This document shows, one piece after another, positions 7,384 to 16,128 of a stretch of 46,397 bases of DNA. Position numbers and translations under genes: made by a program. The stretch's first letter is position 1. Every line of letters begins with the position of its first letter. The DNA lies in NCBI GenBank assembly GCA_964508755.1, contig CAZDUZ010000002.1:1-46397 (forward strand), written 5' to 3'. The stretch comes from CAZDUZ01 sp964508755. Lineage in GTDB: Bacteria > Patescibacteriota > Dojkabacteria > SC72 > JAFGCJ01. Below the pieces are notes generated by a model. The model was not told the DNA's origin, did no database searches, and was given only the letters and a program-made list of their open reading frames with translations.

Positions 7384-9158
7384 AGAATTATCACAAAACT
7401 CAACGAAAAAAAACTTCCACACCATCAAATCCTGTAGATGGATTTGTCTGGCGTTACCGGCTCGCCCTTCTCTTTGTATTTGGAATTGTTGGAGCTGGAC
7501 TGATATATCAAATGTACCGATGGCAAGTGAAAGGCTATGAACATTTTTCCGAAATGGCTAAGGTCCAACATCTTTCTGATGAGCGTCTTTCATCTTCCCG
7601 TGGAACAATTTATGCTGCTGATGGTTCGGTACTTGCCGTCGATGAGCCGGTATGGGATGTGTATGTGTCAGTAAGTCTTGATTCTTCAGATCGTCAACGG
7701 TTTGAAGATCAGCGAGATGAGTTTATTATTGAGGCGTCAGATATTCTTGAACTAGATCAGGAAAAAGTTGCTGAATCGTTAGAAGGTGAGTTTCAGCACG
7801 TGTTGCTTAAAAAATCTGCAACAGTTACTGAAAAGAACGCACTTGAGGAGAAGGCACTCTTTGGATTGTACTTTGAAGAGAAAGAAAGACGAATTTATCC
7901 TCAAGGAACACTCGCTTCTCATATTATTGGATTTGTGGGGAAAAATGAAACTGGCGAAGATGTCGGTAATTATGGACTTGAAGGTTATTACGCTGGAGAT
8001 CTTTTAGGTATTGAAGGCTACAAATATGAAGAAAAGGATTCTCGAGGAAATGTAATACTTACCGGAGAGTATAATCCGGTCATTCCACGAGAAGGAAAAA
8101 ACATTGTACTAACTATTGAACCAGGACTTCAAAAACGGGTAGAAGGTCTTATCGAAAAAGGAGTCAAAGATCATAAAGCAAAAAGCGGTAGTGTCATCAT
8201 AATGGAACCTTCTACGGGTAAAGTTCTCGCTATGGCTAATTATCCTCGTTTCAATCCATCCTACTATTGGAAAGAAAAGGACGCGGAGGTATTTCGCAAT
8301 AAAGCCGTTTCGGATGTGTATGAGTTCGGGTCAGTAAACAAAGTACTCACGGTATCAATGGCTCTTGAGGAAGGAGAAATCACACCTAAAAGCGAATGTG
8401 TTGACGACTCTGGCTCTATAGAAGTACTGGATAAAACAATTTACACCTGGGACCGTAAACCAGATGGAGTGTTATTACCTCAGGATACTTTACGATTTTC
8501 TAATAATATCTGTGCTGTGAAAACGGGACAGTTGGTTGGTATAGAGCGTTTTTATACTTATTTAAGGAAATTTGGAATTGGAGATTTTATTGGAATAGGG
8601 CTTCAAGACGAATCTACTAGTTATCTTCCTCCCTTGGAGAAATGGAATCTAGTAGATTTGGCTACAGCATCGTTTGGGCAAGCTATCTCAGCAACACCTC
8701 TACAAATAGTATCGGCTATTGGTACAATTGCAAATGATGGGGTTCGAATGCGTCCATTTATTGTCGATGAGATATATGACACAACGGAGAAGATTGACAT
8801 AAAGCCTGAAGTGATCGAGCGTGTAATATCAGAGGAATCGGCAATTGCTGTACAGGATATGATGGAAGTTGTGGTAAAGGAAGGTGAAGCTAAAAGTTGG
8901 TTTCAACATCTAAGTCATTACAGTATAGCTGGTAAGACAGGAACTGCTGAAATTCCTTTTAAAGATCGATACGGATACCAGGCAGATAAAACAAATGTTA
9001 CCTTTGTCGGTTTTTCACCGGTACATGATGCCAAAATGGTAATGATTGTGAGACTAGAAGAGCCTGGAGACAACACACTATCAGCTTATACTGTCGTGCC
9101 CGTTTGGATTGAGATATTTGAGAATGTGGCGCTCGACCTTGGTATTGCCCCGCAGTAA
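7380..9158 (+). CDS. ftsI: Class B penicillin-binding protein, FtsI/PBP2-type transpeptidase
   Basis: Septal peptidoglycan transpeptidase of 592 aa. It has a short cytoplasmic tail, one TM (about 20-42, LALLFVFGIVGAGLIYQMYR), the class B dimerisation domain with SSSRGTIYAADGSVLA, then the transpeptidase domain. Active-site motifs are S318-V-N-K321, S374-N-N376 and K519-T-G (AGKTGTAEIP). There are no PASTA repeats. The start overlaps the FtsL-like gene by 4 nt, giving tight translational coupling. Its position in the dcw cluster supports FtsI over the elongation-specific PBP2. mraY, murD, ftsW and murG, which often follow, are absent here. Confidence 0.92.
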   Translation: MKNYHKTQRKKTSTPSNPVDGFVWRYRLALLFVFGIVGAGLIYQMYRWQVKGYEHFSEMAKVQHLSDERLSSSRGTIYAADGSVLAVDEPVWDVYVSVSLDSSDRQRFEDQRDEFIIEASDILELDQEKVAESLEGEFQHVLLKKSATVTEKNALEEKALFGLYFEEKERRIYPQGTLASHIIGFVGKNETGEDVGNYGLEGYYAGDLLGIEGYKYEEKDSRGNVILTGEYNPVIPREGKNIVLTIEPGLQKRVEGLIEKGVKDHKAKSGSVIIMEPSTGKVLAMANYPRFNPSYYWKEKDAEVFRNKAVSDVYEFGSVNKVLTVSMALEEGEITPKSECVDDSGSIEVLDKTIYTWDRKPDGVLLPQDTLRFSNNICAVKTGQLVGIERFYTYLRKFGIGDFIGIGLQDESTSYLPPLEKWNLVDLATASFGQAISATPLQIVSAIGTIANDGVRMRPFIVDEIYDTTEKIDIKPEVIERVISEESAIAVQDMMEVVVKEGEAKSWFQHLSHYSIAGKTGTAEIPFKDRYGYQADKTNVTFVGFSPVHDAKMVMIVRLEEPGDNTLSAYTVVPVWIEIFENVALDLGIAPQ

Positions 9159-9173
9159 ATCCTAATTTACAAT
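9145..9173 (+). promoter_or_regulatory. Candidate leaderless promoter of the Mur-ligase-like gene
   Basis: TTGCCC (9145-9150), a 17-bp spacer and TACAAT (9168-9173) lie exactly 6 nt before the ATG at 9180. The -35 box is inside the 3' end of ftsI. The intervening AAGGA is too close to the ATG to be a good ribosome-binding site. Confidence 0.45.
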
Positions 9174-9179
9174 AAGGAT

Positions 9180-9944
9180 ATGAAGAGAAACCCTCTAATT
9201 GCTTTCATTCTGATACAGAGTACAAAACTGGCTATTAGAAAGCATGATATAAAAAGTGTATGGGTTATTGGACGAACGGGGACTGTTGTGACGAGCGAGC
9301 TCATTGAAGGATTACTTAAGAAGCAAGCTCCGGTGAGAAGGCAGATCTTGAGAGAAAAAACTCCTTACACTGTATTGTTTTCTTATCTGGGAATTGAAGA
9401 TCGGGTTTATTCAATTAGAAGTTGGATGCAGATAATCTGGAAAGTTTTTCTTCAACTGCTACTAGGAAAACGAGCTCCATCATGGGTTATTGTACAGCTA
9501 AACGAGTTTGATGCTTCGAAAACACGGCTTCTTACATCGGGAATAGTTCCTCAGGTGATTGTGTGGCTGGATAATCCTGTATCTTCTGAACTTAAGGATA
9601 TCTTGAAAAAAAAGAATTGTATTTCGCTTTTACAAAAAGAAGTAGATACTGATAAAAAAGTACTTTTACCTCAGTATTCAATTTATCGTGGTGAAAGGAG
9701 GGTTGGATTTTTTCGCCTGATTACCTGGAGAACGGTAAAGACAGGAACATCCATTTCCGGTATTTGGAATAAGTACAACAGTAAGTGTAAATCAATCATT
9801 ATGCATCGTGGACTGTATCTTCGAGATCCTTATGGTTTTGCTATAGCCTTTGGTCTGCATAACGGAATGAATATAAGGAAGTTAACTGATGTGCTCCCCT
9901 CGTTGATAGTTACGCCACCACAACTTAACTCTGATATTACATAA
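9180..9944 (+). CDS. Degenerate Mur-ligase-like (MurF central-domain-like) protein lacking the P-loop
   Basis: No clear functional family, but the 254 aa follow a MurF/Mur-ligase central domain step by step. VWVIGRTGTVVTSELIEGLL (27-46) sits where Mur ligases have IGITGS-x-GKTSTKE-xx-xxL, with the Gly-Lys-Thr of the P-loop deleted. SWVIVQLNEFDAS replaces the VLEMGADxPGDI segment, and QVIVWLDNPVSSE replaces the xVITNIGPxHLE segment. FAIAFGLHNGMNIRKLTDVL near the C-terminus resembles the helix that ends the central domain. The Mur C-terminal ligase domain is absent. ATP binding is therefore unlikely and a non-catalytic role is inferred. Its place just after ftsI, where murE/murF usually lie, supports the relationship. 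TAA is followed immediately by the sigma-factor ATG. Confidence 0.55.
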   Translation: MKRNPLIAFILIQSTKLAIRKHDIKSVWVIGRTGTVVTSELIEGLLKKQAPVRRQILREKTPYTVLFSYLGIEDRVYSIRSWMQIIWKVFLQLLLGKRAPSWVIVQLNEFDASKTRLLTSGIVPQVIVWLDNPVSSELKDILKKKNCISLLQKEVDTDKKVLLPQYSIYRGERRVGFFRLITWRTVKTGTSISGIWNKYNSKCKSIIMHRGLYLRDPYGFAIAFGLHNGMNIRKLTDVLPSLIVTPPQLNSDIT

Positions 9945-10499
9945 ATGGAATTATCTGATGAAAAACTGGATGTCTTTCGGGCGCAAAAAAATCCAGAACA
10001 CTTTGCAGTTCTATATCAGAGGTACTATGAAACTATTTTACGCTTTATCCAAAGCAAAATATCCTCTCGAGAGATATCAGAAGATCTTGCTTCACAAACA
10101 TTCGTTAAAGCACTTGAGAACATTGCATATTTTAGATGGCAGGGAATAAGTTTTCGTTCCTGGATTTTTAGGATTGCTCGAAATACAATGTATGACTATT
10201 TTCGATCATCTGTTGTACGTAAATCGAGACGACTTTCTGAAACGTTCGAAGATACCTTGGCTGGATCAGTATCTCTTGAAAGAGAACTTCTTTATGACGA
10301 AGATGAGTTAAAACTTTTTGAAACAATCGCTTCATTTCCTCCAAAAGATCAGTATCTCTTGTACTATAAGTACTTTGAAGGAATGAGTGTGGAAGAAATA
10401 TCACAGATCGTAGGTTTATCTAAGGCAAATGTAGCAACTCGGCTGCACCGTATTAGAAAAGTAATGGAAAGCAAAATGAGCAAAGGGTCAAAAAAGTAG
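9945..10499 (+). CDS. ECF-type sigma-70 family RNA polymerase sigma factor
   Basis: Alternative sigma factor of 184 aa with region 2 (about 20-90: FAVLYQRYYETILRFI, the EDLASQTFVKALENI segment and RSWIFRIARNTMYDYFR) and region 4 helix-turn-helix (about 120-175: YEFGMSVEEISQIVGLSK-like stretch with NVATRLHRIRKVM). There is no region 1 or 3, as is normal for ECF factors. The ATG directly abuts the previous stop (zero spacing), implying coupled expression with the dcw fragment. No anti-sigma gene is adjacent and its regulon cannot be read from the window. It ends in TAG, 4 bp from the convergent nrdG end. Confidence 0.9.
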   Translation: MELSDEKLDVFRAQKNPEHFAVLYQRYYETILRFIQSKISSREISEDLASQTFVKALENIAYFRWQGISFRSWIFRIARNTMYDYFRSSVVRKSRRLSETFEDTLAGSVSLERELLYDEDELKLFETIASFPPKDQYLLYYKYFEGMSVEEISQIVGLSKANVATRLHRIRKVMESKMSKGSKK

Positions 10500-10503
10500 A
10501 GAG

Positions 10504-11208
10504 CTAGTCTGGTATCCGTACCGTTGCCTTTTTATTGAAAGATTTTGCAATTCTGAGGAAACGTCTCATGTGTTCCCGAGAGAATGATTTCACTTTTGCA
10601 AATGAAGGATCGACCGTGCCATTGGGTTCAAAGTTCTGAAGCACATATTTCGGCACGTCTTTAATATATGGCATCATATCTGCAAGAACTTCTTCTGTGT
10701 GAATTCCAGGAACGAGCGTAGTTCTTATTTCATAGGGAATGGAACTTTTCTTCAATAATGAAAGGGAAGTGAGTACATTAGCTGTTTTCCGAGCATTAGA
10801 TTTCATGATTTTATAGGAATTAGGGGAAACCTTAAAATCCATTGCGACATAATCGGCTAGCCCATGATGTATTATTTCTGACAGTCTAGAAGGGAGAGTT
10901 CCGTTTGTGTCAACTTTTATTAAGAAACCTCGCGAGTGAATTTCTTTAAATAGAGGTTTTAATTCCTTAAGCCACAGAAGAGGTTCGCCACCAGTGAATA
11001 CAACCCCTTCAAGCTTACCTTTACGAGTGTCTAGGAATGTAAGTAGTTCATCTGTTTCCAAAGACTTTGATTCTTCGGGTTTGGCTGTTACAAGTTCAGG
11101 ATTGTGACAGTAGGGACATCTGAGGGTACAACCATGGGTAAAAACAGTACAGGCAATTTTCCCAGGATAATCAATAAGTGTTGTTTTCTTAAATCCGTAT
11201 AATCTCAT
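10504..11208 (-). CDS. nrdG: Anaerobic ribonucleoside-triphosphate reductase activating protein (radical SAM)
   Basis: Radical SAM activase that installs the glycyl radical on class III ribonucleotide reductase under anaerobic conditions. The 234 aa carry the CxxxCxxC [4Fe-4S] motif at C27, C31 and C34 (CTLRCPYCHN), followed by the GGEP motif (VVFTGGEPLL). It is of the longer NrdG2-like type. The ATG overlaps the nrdD stop (4 nt), so it is the third gene of an nrdD-nrdD-nrdG operon read leftward. Confidence 0.93.
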   Translation of the reverse strand: MRLYGFKKTTLIDYPGKIACTVFTHGCTLRCPYCHNPELVTAKPEESKSLETDELLTFLDTRKGKLEGVVFTGGEPLLWLKELKPLFKEIHSRGFLIKVDTNGTLPSRLSEIIHHGLADYVAMDFKVSPNSYKIMKSNARKTANVLTSLSLLKKSSIPYEIRTTLVPGIHTEEVLADMMPYIKDVPKYVLQNFEPNGTVDPSFAKVKSFSREHMRRFLRIAKSFNKKATVRIPD

Positions 11209-13325
11209 GTAGATATTGAAACGACATATTCTTTCCTATCACCATACTCTGCTTTTTTGCCTGGATTCCACCGTTGTACAGGATGAATCTTCCCAACCAC
11301 CCGAGAATAGACTTCACATTCATTTCCACAGGAGGGACAGGTCCAATGTTCACCAGCTATGTATCCATGAGTGGCACAAATTGAAAATGTAGGAGTTATG
11401 GTGAAGTAGGGAAGTTTATACTTTGTAGTAACTTTTTTAACGAGCGCTTTGGTAGAGGAAATGTCACTAAGTTTTTCTCCTAGAAAAGCATGGAATACTG
11501 TTCCTCCTGTATACTTACATTGGAGTTCATCTTGTAGGTCGAGTGCTTCGAACACGTCTTCCGTAAAGCCGACAGGTAGATGAGTTGAGTTTGTATAATA
11601 GGGTTCAGCTCCTTTTCGATACTCTTCTTCATTTGCGACAATGATATCTTTATAAAGATGTTTATCCTTCTTTGCCAATTGATAGCCGGTAGCCTCTCCG
11701 GGTATTGCTTCTAGATTATAGAGAACTCCTGTGTTTTTTTGATAGATTACGAGTTTGTCGTTTATATGGTCGATAAGCTTTTTTGCCAGTAATTGACCCT
11801 CAGTGGTCGTGAGATCTTTACCAATATAATTGAGGCAGAATTCATTAATTCCAATTATTCCAATAGTGTTAAAGTGGTGGTCCCAATATTTTCCTGTTTT
11901 CTGCTTGAGGTTTCTCAGGTAAAACTTTGAATAGGGATAGAAACCTTTTTCTGTTAACGCTTCTAATGTTTCTCTCCGAAGTTGCAGAGATTCGGAAGCT
12001 TTTTCAAGAAGATAGTCCAGTCGTTCAAACAATTCCTTTTCGCTTTTGTCTTTATATTGGTATCCAAGTCGGGGAAAGTTTATGGTGACGTAGCCGATGC
12101 TTCCCGTTAACGGATTTGCTCCAAATAATCCACCGCCCCGTTTATGCAGCTCTCTGTTATCGATTCTTAAACGGCAACACATCGATCGTGTATCTTCAGG
12201 CTTCATGTCGCTATTCACAAAGTTGGCGAAGTAGGGTATCCCGTATTTACGAGTCATTTCCCATACTGGATCAAGAACATGATTATCCCAGGCAAAATCC
12301 TTAGTAATGTTGTAAGTCGGAATAGGGAACGAAAAAACTCTCCCATTTGCATCTCCCTCCATCATAACTTCTGCAAATGCTGCATTTAAAAGATCCATTT
12401 CTTTCTGAAAATCACCATACTGTTCTTTTTGCGTTTTACCTCCAATAATAACCTGTTGTTTAGCTAAGTATTTCGGACAAGTAAGATCGAGTGTTATGTT
12501 TGTAAAGGGAACTTGTCCTCCAGCTTTGGTTGGACAATTCATGTTGTAAATAAATTCCTGAACCTTTTGCTTTATTGTTTTTTTACTTAGTTTGTCATAT
12601 CGGATGAAGGGGGCAAGGAGTGTGTCAAAATTTGATACAGCAATTGCTCCTTCCGGCGACTCTTGGGTTGTCGTATACATAAAATTGCATAGTTGACCAA
12701 GTGCTGATGAGAAATGTTTAGGTGGAGCGCATTGCAAGAAACCAGGAACACCACCAAAACCAACGGTTAAAAGATCCATTAAGTCCCATCCAACACAGTA
12801 AGGACTAATTGCTTGGAGTTTATTAATCTTAATATCTCCGTTATTGTGAAGATCGCGGATCTCTTCAGAGAAAATCTGATTTAACCAATATACTTTGCCA
12901 ATTTCACTATAGATGTAGTTATTCAGTCCCGGAAGAGAATAATCTATAGATGAATTACTGTTTACCTCCCAATCTTTCCGGTCGATATAGTCGTTTACCA
13001 GTTTACCCAGATCGACAATGGTTTCAATATTTCTTAAACGTGAGTGGAGATCTCGGTACAGAATATATGCTTTCGCGACTTCTGGAAGTCGGTGAAGGAT
13101 AAGTTGTCTTTCAACAATGTCCTGGACTTCTTCAACTGTCGGTGTTTTATCCTTCTCAAAGAAGTTTTTTTCTATCTCTTCGACAACATCTTTGGTTACA
13201 CGTTCCGCTTTTGCAAGTGAACGCTGACCAACAGCATCCATCGCTTTACTTATTGCAATGGTTATCTTCGTCTGGGTGAAATCTTCGATTCGTCCATCTC
13301 TTTTTTGTATTTTGAACTCTCCCAT
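11205..13325 (-). CDS. nrdD: Anaerobic ribonucleoside-triphosphate reductase NrdD with ATP-cone
   Basis: Class III RNR, reducing ribonucleotides to deoxyribonucleotides by glycyl-radical chemistry. The 706 aa comprise an N-terminal ATP-cone allosteric domain (about 4-95, IQKRDGRIEDFTQTKI), the RNR barrel with active-site region MCCRLRID (C383-C384), and a C-terminal zinc-binding Cys cluster (CATHGYIAG then CPSCGNEC). The glycyl-radical loop RVVGK has G678; Lys follows the Gly where a Tyr is more usual. It lies 36 bp downstream of a second nrdD that lacks the ATP-cone and overlaps nrdG. Unlike the paralogue, it keeps the domain for dATP/ATP control of overall activity. Confidence 0.95.
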   Translation of the reverse strand: MGEFKIQKRDGRIEDFTQTKITIAISKAMDAVGQRSLAKAERVTKDVVEEIEKNFFEKDKTPTVEEVQDIVERQLILHRLPEVAKAYILYRDLHSRLRNIETIVDLGKLVNDYIDRKDWEVNSNSSIDYSLPGLNNYIYSEIGKVYWLNQIFSEEIRDLHNNGDIKINKLQAISPYCVGWDLMDLLTVGFGGVPGFLQCAPPKHFSSALGQLCNFMYTTTQESPEGAIAVSNFDTLLAPFIRYDKLSKKTIKQKVQEFIYNMNCPTKAGGQVPFTNITLDLTCPKYLAKQQVIIGGKTQKEQYGDFQKEMDLLNAAFAEVMMEGDANGRVFSFPIPTYNITKDFAWDNHVLDPVWEMTRKYGIPYFANFVNSDMKPEDTRSMCCRLRIDNRELHKRGGGLFGANPLTGSIGYVTINFPRLGYQYKDKSEKELFERLDYLLEKASESLQLRRETLEALTEKGFYPYSKFYLRNLKQKTGKYWDHHFNTIGIIGINEFCLNYIGKDLTTTEGQLLAKKLIDHINDKLVIYQKNTGVLYNLEAIPGEATGYQLAKKDKHLYKDIIVANEEEYRKGAEPYYTNSTHLPVGFTEDVFEALDLQDELQCKYTGGTVFHAFLGEKLSDISSTKALVKKVTTKYKLPYFTITPTFSICATHGYIAGEHWTCPSCGNECEVYSRVVGKIHPVQRWNPGKKAEYGDRKEYVVSIST

Positions 13326-13361
13326 GTCGGGTCAAAGATAACTTATTCATTAACGGGTTTC

Positions 13362-15188
13362 TTATTGTTTTCGAGACGAACAGTCGGGGCAGACTGCGTA
13401 CTCTTTTCTTTCTTTGTACTCTTGCTTCTTTCCGTTATTCCAAAGTTGGACAGGGCGGTAGTAACCAACGATTCGTGAATAAATAAGAGGATGTTCCTTG
13501 CACGGATTGCCTTTTTCGTCAGTGTGAGGACATTCCTTTGATTCACCCTTTATGTAGCCATGTTCAGGGCAGACTGAAAATGTCGGGGTGATAGAGAAGT
13601 AAGGTAACCGGTAATTGCTTGCGATTTTTTTAACAAGCGCTTTGCACTCTTGACCGCTTGCGAGTTTCTCTCCAAGAAATACATGAAAAACGGTTCCACC
13701 AGAATAGGTAGATTGCAATTCGTCCTGTAGTTCTAACGCCTCAAATACATCATCCGTGAATCCTACTGGAAGCTGAGTAGAGTTGGTATAGTAGGGGTCT
13801 CCATTACCTGCGGCAATGATATCTGGGTATTTTTCCCTGTCCTGTTTAGCAAGTTTATAGCTCGAACTTTCTGCAGGAGTTGCTTCAAGATTGTATAAGT
13901 GTCCTGTTTCCTGTTGGAATTCGACCATACGCTTCTGCATGTAATCAAGGGTTTTCTTTGCGAAGGCGATGCCTTCTTTATCACCAGTCGTCAATCCGAA
14001 CATATTTCTTAACGCTTCGTTCATTCCAAGAATTGCTATCGTCGAGAAGTGATGGACAAAATTACCTAAATAATATTTAGTATACGGCATAAGTCCTTCT
14101 TCGAGATGCTTCGTTACTAAAGTTCTCTTTTCTTCAAGAATTTCCTTACTTAACTCCATCAATTCGTCGAGACGCGAGAAAAATTTCTCTTCGGACCCTT
14201 TGGATAGATAACCGATGCGAGGGAGATTGATTTCTACAACGCCAATGGAGCCAGTGGATGCCCCACTTGCCCAACGACCGCCGGTAATTTTGTAGAGTTG
14301 TGTCATATCCATTTGAAGTCTGCAACACATTGCTCGTACATCTCCTGGCTTAAGATGTGAATTAATGAAATTTTGGAAATAGGGATTACCGTATTTAGCC
14401 GTCATTTCAAAAAGAAGGTTCACGTTTTCACTATCCCAGTCAAAGTCTTTCGTTAGATTGTAGGTAGGAATAGGAAAAGAGAACGGTTGCCCCGAAGAAT
14501 CGCCTTCCATAAACACTTCGATAAGTGCCTTATTGAAAAGATCAACTTCTTTCTGGAACTCTCCGTACGTTTTCGATTGTAATTGACCCCCGATAATGAC
14601 AGGGTTGTCATTAACGTCATCAGGGATAGTCCAATCAAGAGAAATATTCGAAAATGGGGTTTGTCCTCCATACCGAGTATTTATTCCTAAATTGTACATA
14701 AAGCTTTGAATACTTGCTTTGACTTGAGGATAGTCCAATTTGTCGTAGTAAATAAAAGGTGCGAGAAATGTATCTATAGAAGAAAAGGCCTGTGCTCCTG
14801 ACCATTCATTACAGACGATGAGTATGAAACGTGATGCATGATCAAGTGCTGTTTGAAAATGCTTTGCCGGAGCAGCTGTACATTTGTCTGGTACTCCGGT
14901 AAAACCATCAGTAAGAAGTTTGCGAATATCCCAACCTGCACAATAGGGAACAATATGCTTGCCAAGATCATGAATGTAAATATCACCCTCTCGATGAGCT
15001 TGTGCTGCTGTTGGGGAAATGAGTGAGGTCAGGGCAAACTCTTTCGTTACCGCTTCTGCAATATATTCCATATAACCGGGAAACGAGTATGCGACATTTG
15101 CGTTTGCTTTTACTTGCCAGTCACCTTGCGACAAATAGGAACGCGCAAGCGACTCAGCGCTTAGCTGTGTTTGTGTGTTTTTTTTCAT
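13362..15188 (-). CDS. nrdD: Second class III ribonucleotide reductase, NrdD without ATP-cone
   Basis: A 608-aa paralogue of the neighbouring NrdD, read first in the operon. It starts directly at the RNR fold (LARSYLSQGDWQVKANANV aligns with about residue 108 of the partner) and has no ATP-cone. The active-site region is MCCRLQMD. The C-terminal zinc cluster is CPEHGYIKG...CPHTDEKGNPC and the glycyl-radical loop is RIVGYY (G575), matching the family better than the partner's RVVGK. A last CPDC motif sits at the extreme C-terminus. All key motifs are intact, so it is not an obvious pseudogene. Lacking the cone it should escape dATP activity control, or form a mixed complex with the longer paralogue (inference). 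Confidence 0.93.
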   Translation of the reverse strand: MKKNTQTQLSAESLARSYLSQGDWQVKANANVAYSFPGYMEYIAEAVTKEFALTSLISPTAAQAHREGDIYIHDLGKHIVPYCAGWDIRKLLTDGFTGVPDKCTAAPAKHFQTALDHASRFILIVCNEWSGAQAFSSIDTFLAPFIYYDKLDYPQVKASIQSFMYNLGINTRYGGQTPFSNISLDWTIPDDVNDNPVIIGGQLQSKTYGEFQKEVDLFNKALIEVFMEGDSSGQPFSFPIPTYNLTKDFDWDSENVNLLFEMTAKYGNPYFQNFINSHLKPGDVRAMCCRLQMDMTQLYKITGGRWASGASTGSIGVVEINLPRIGYLSKGSEEKFFSRLDELMELSKEILEEKRTLVTKHLEEGLMPYTKYYLGNFVHHFSTIAILGMNEALRNMFGLTTGDKEGIAFAKKTLDYMQKRMVEFQQETGHLYNLEATPAESSSYKLAKQDREKYPDIIAAGNGDPYYTNSTQLPVGFTDDVFEALELQDELQSTYSGGTVFHVFLGEKLASGQECKALVKKIASNYRLPYFSITPTFSVCPEHGYIKGESKECPHTDEKGNPCKEHPLIYSRIVGYYRPVQLWNNGKKQEYKERKEYAVCPDCSSRKQ

Positions 15189-15217
15189 AACGGGGTTCAG
15201 GCAGTTATGTGATCTCC

Positions 15218-15246
15218 ATCCTACGCATGGTCACGACTCTCGTCAA
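15218..15246 (-). promoter_or_regulatory. Promoter of the nrdD-nrdD-nrdG operon
   Basis: On the minus strand, TTGACG (15246-15241), a 17-bp spacer and TAGGAT (15223-15218). The leader is about 22 nt. A second TTGACG lies 10 bp upstream (15256-15251). I see no NrdR-box pair in this 176-bp intergenic region. Confidence 0.55.
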
Positions 15247-15364
15247 ATATCGTCAAGAATGTTGTCGTAAAGCAATGTCTAGAAAGTACAGATCCTGTGG
15301 AGAAAATTCTACGGAAACTGAACCGACAGAAAGTACGCCACTATAATAGTTTCTAACAAACAGT

Positions 15365-16105
15365 TTACGAACCGCTCATGATTCCTTTAAAGATGTTTCC
15401 ACCAATACCTGCAACCCCTCGGCTTTCTCCTTGATTTGATCCTATTGCACCGGCGATTTTTTCTGCCATTCGCGAGAATGGAAGGGTTTGAATAAGTACT
15501 TTACCTGGACCGGTCAAATGAGCTACAAAGAGACCTTCTCCTGCAAAGATGCTTGTTTTGATGTTTCCAATACTTTTAATGTCATAGTCAATTGAGTCAT
15601 CCATTGCGACAATACAACCAGTATCTACACTCACACTTTCTCCCGCTTGGAGTTCCATCTCGATGAAGTTCCCGCCTGCACTGATAAAAACTTCTCCACT
15701 CCCGGTGATCTTTTGAAGAATGAATCCTTCTCCTCCAAAGAATCCAAAGCCGAGACGTTTTGTAAACGTTATATCTGTTTCAATTTGGCCAAATGCTGCA
15801 AGAAAAGCATCTTTTTGGCAGATAAGCGATGAATTGTTTAATGTGTACTTTTTTATGTGACCTGGTATTGGCGAGGCGAGGCCAAGCTCAGCGTTTTCAC
15901 CGGTTGCGTCAAACTTTATAAGAAATAGACTTTCGCGGGTAAGGGTTCTCTTTAATGCACCCATGAGTCCTCCCTTTAATTCCGCATCAATCGCAATTCC
16001 ACCTTTCATGTACATCATTGCCCCTGCTTCTGATACTATTTGTTCACCTTTTGAAAGATTGAAAATCACCGCCTGCATATCGTCTCCAATAATTGTATGT
16101 TTCAT
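15365..16105 (-). CDS. AIM24 / TIGR00266 family protein
   Basis: A 246-aa all-beta protein of the AIM24 family (double-stranded beta-helix-like, Gly-rich strands). Recognisable stretches are VSEAGAMMYMKGGI near residue 30, a repeated GGLMGALKRT segment, FLIKFDATG, and AGEGLFVAHLTGPGKVLIQT near the C-terminus. In bacteria the family is common but its molecular function is unknown; the name comes from a yeast mitochondrial protein. It has no signal peptide or TM and is probably cytosolic. It lies 23 bp downstream of the acetyltransferase gene on the same strand. Confidence 0.88.
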   Translation of the reverse strand: MKHTIIGDDMQAVIFNLSKGEQIVSEAGAMMYMKGGIAIDAELKGGLMGALKRTLTRESLFLIKFDATGENAELGLASPIPGHIKKYTLNNSSLICQKDAFLAAFGQIETDITFTKRLGFGFFGGEGFILQKITGSGEVFISAGGNFIEMELQAGESVSVDTGCIVAMDDSIDYDIKSIGNIKTSIFAGEGLFVAHLTGPGKVLIQTLPFSRMAEKIAGAIGSNQGESRGVAGIGGNIFKGIMSGS

Positions 16106-16128
16106 GGCTTAATCTGAATTAGAATTTA

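Noticed and set aside
13362..15188. The shorter nrdD as a pseudogene
   Set aside because: It is full length for the cone-less form and keeps the glycyl-radical, MCCRL and zinc-Cys motifs without frameshift.
15336..15350. TATAAT-like sequence on the plus strand (actataatag) near 15342
   Set aside because: No plus-strand gene follows; the next gene (AIM24) ends there on the minus strand.
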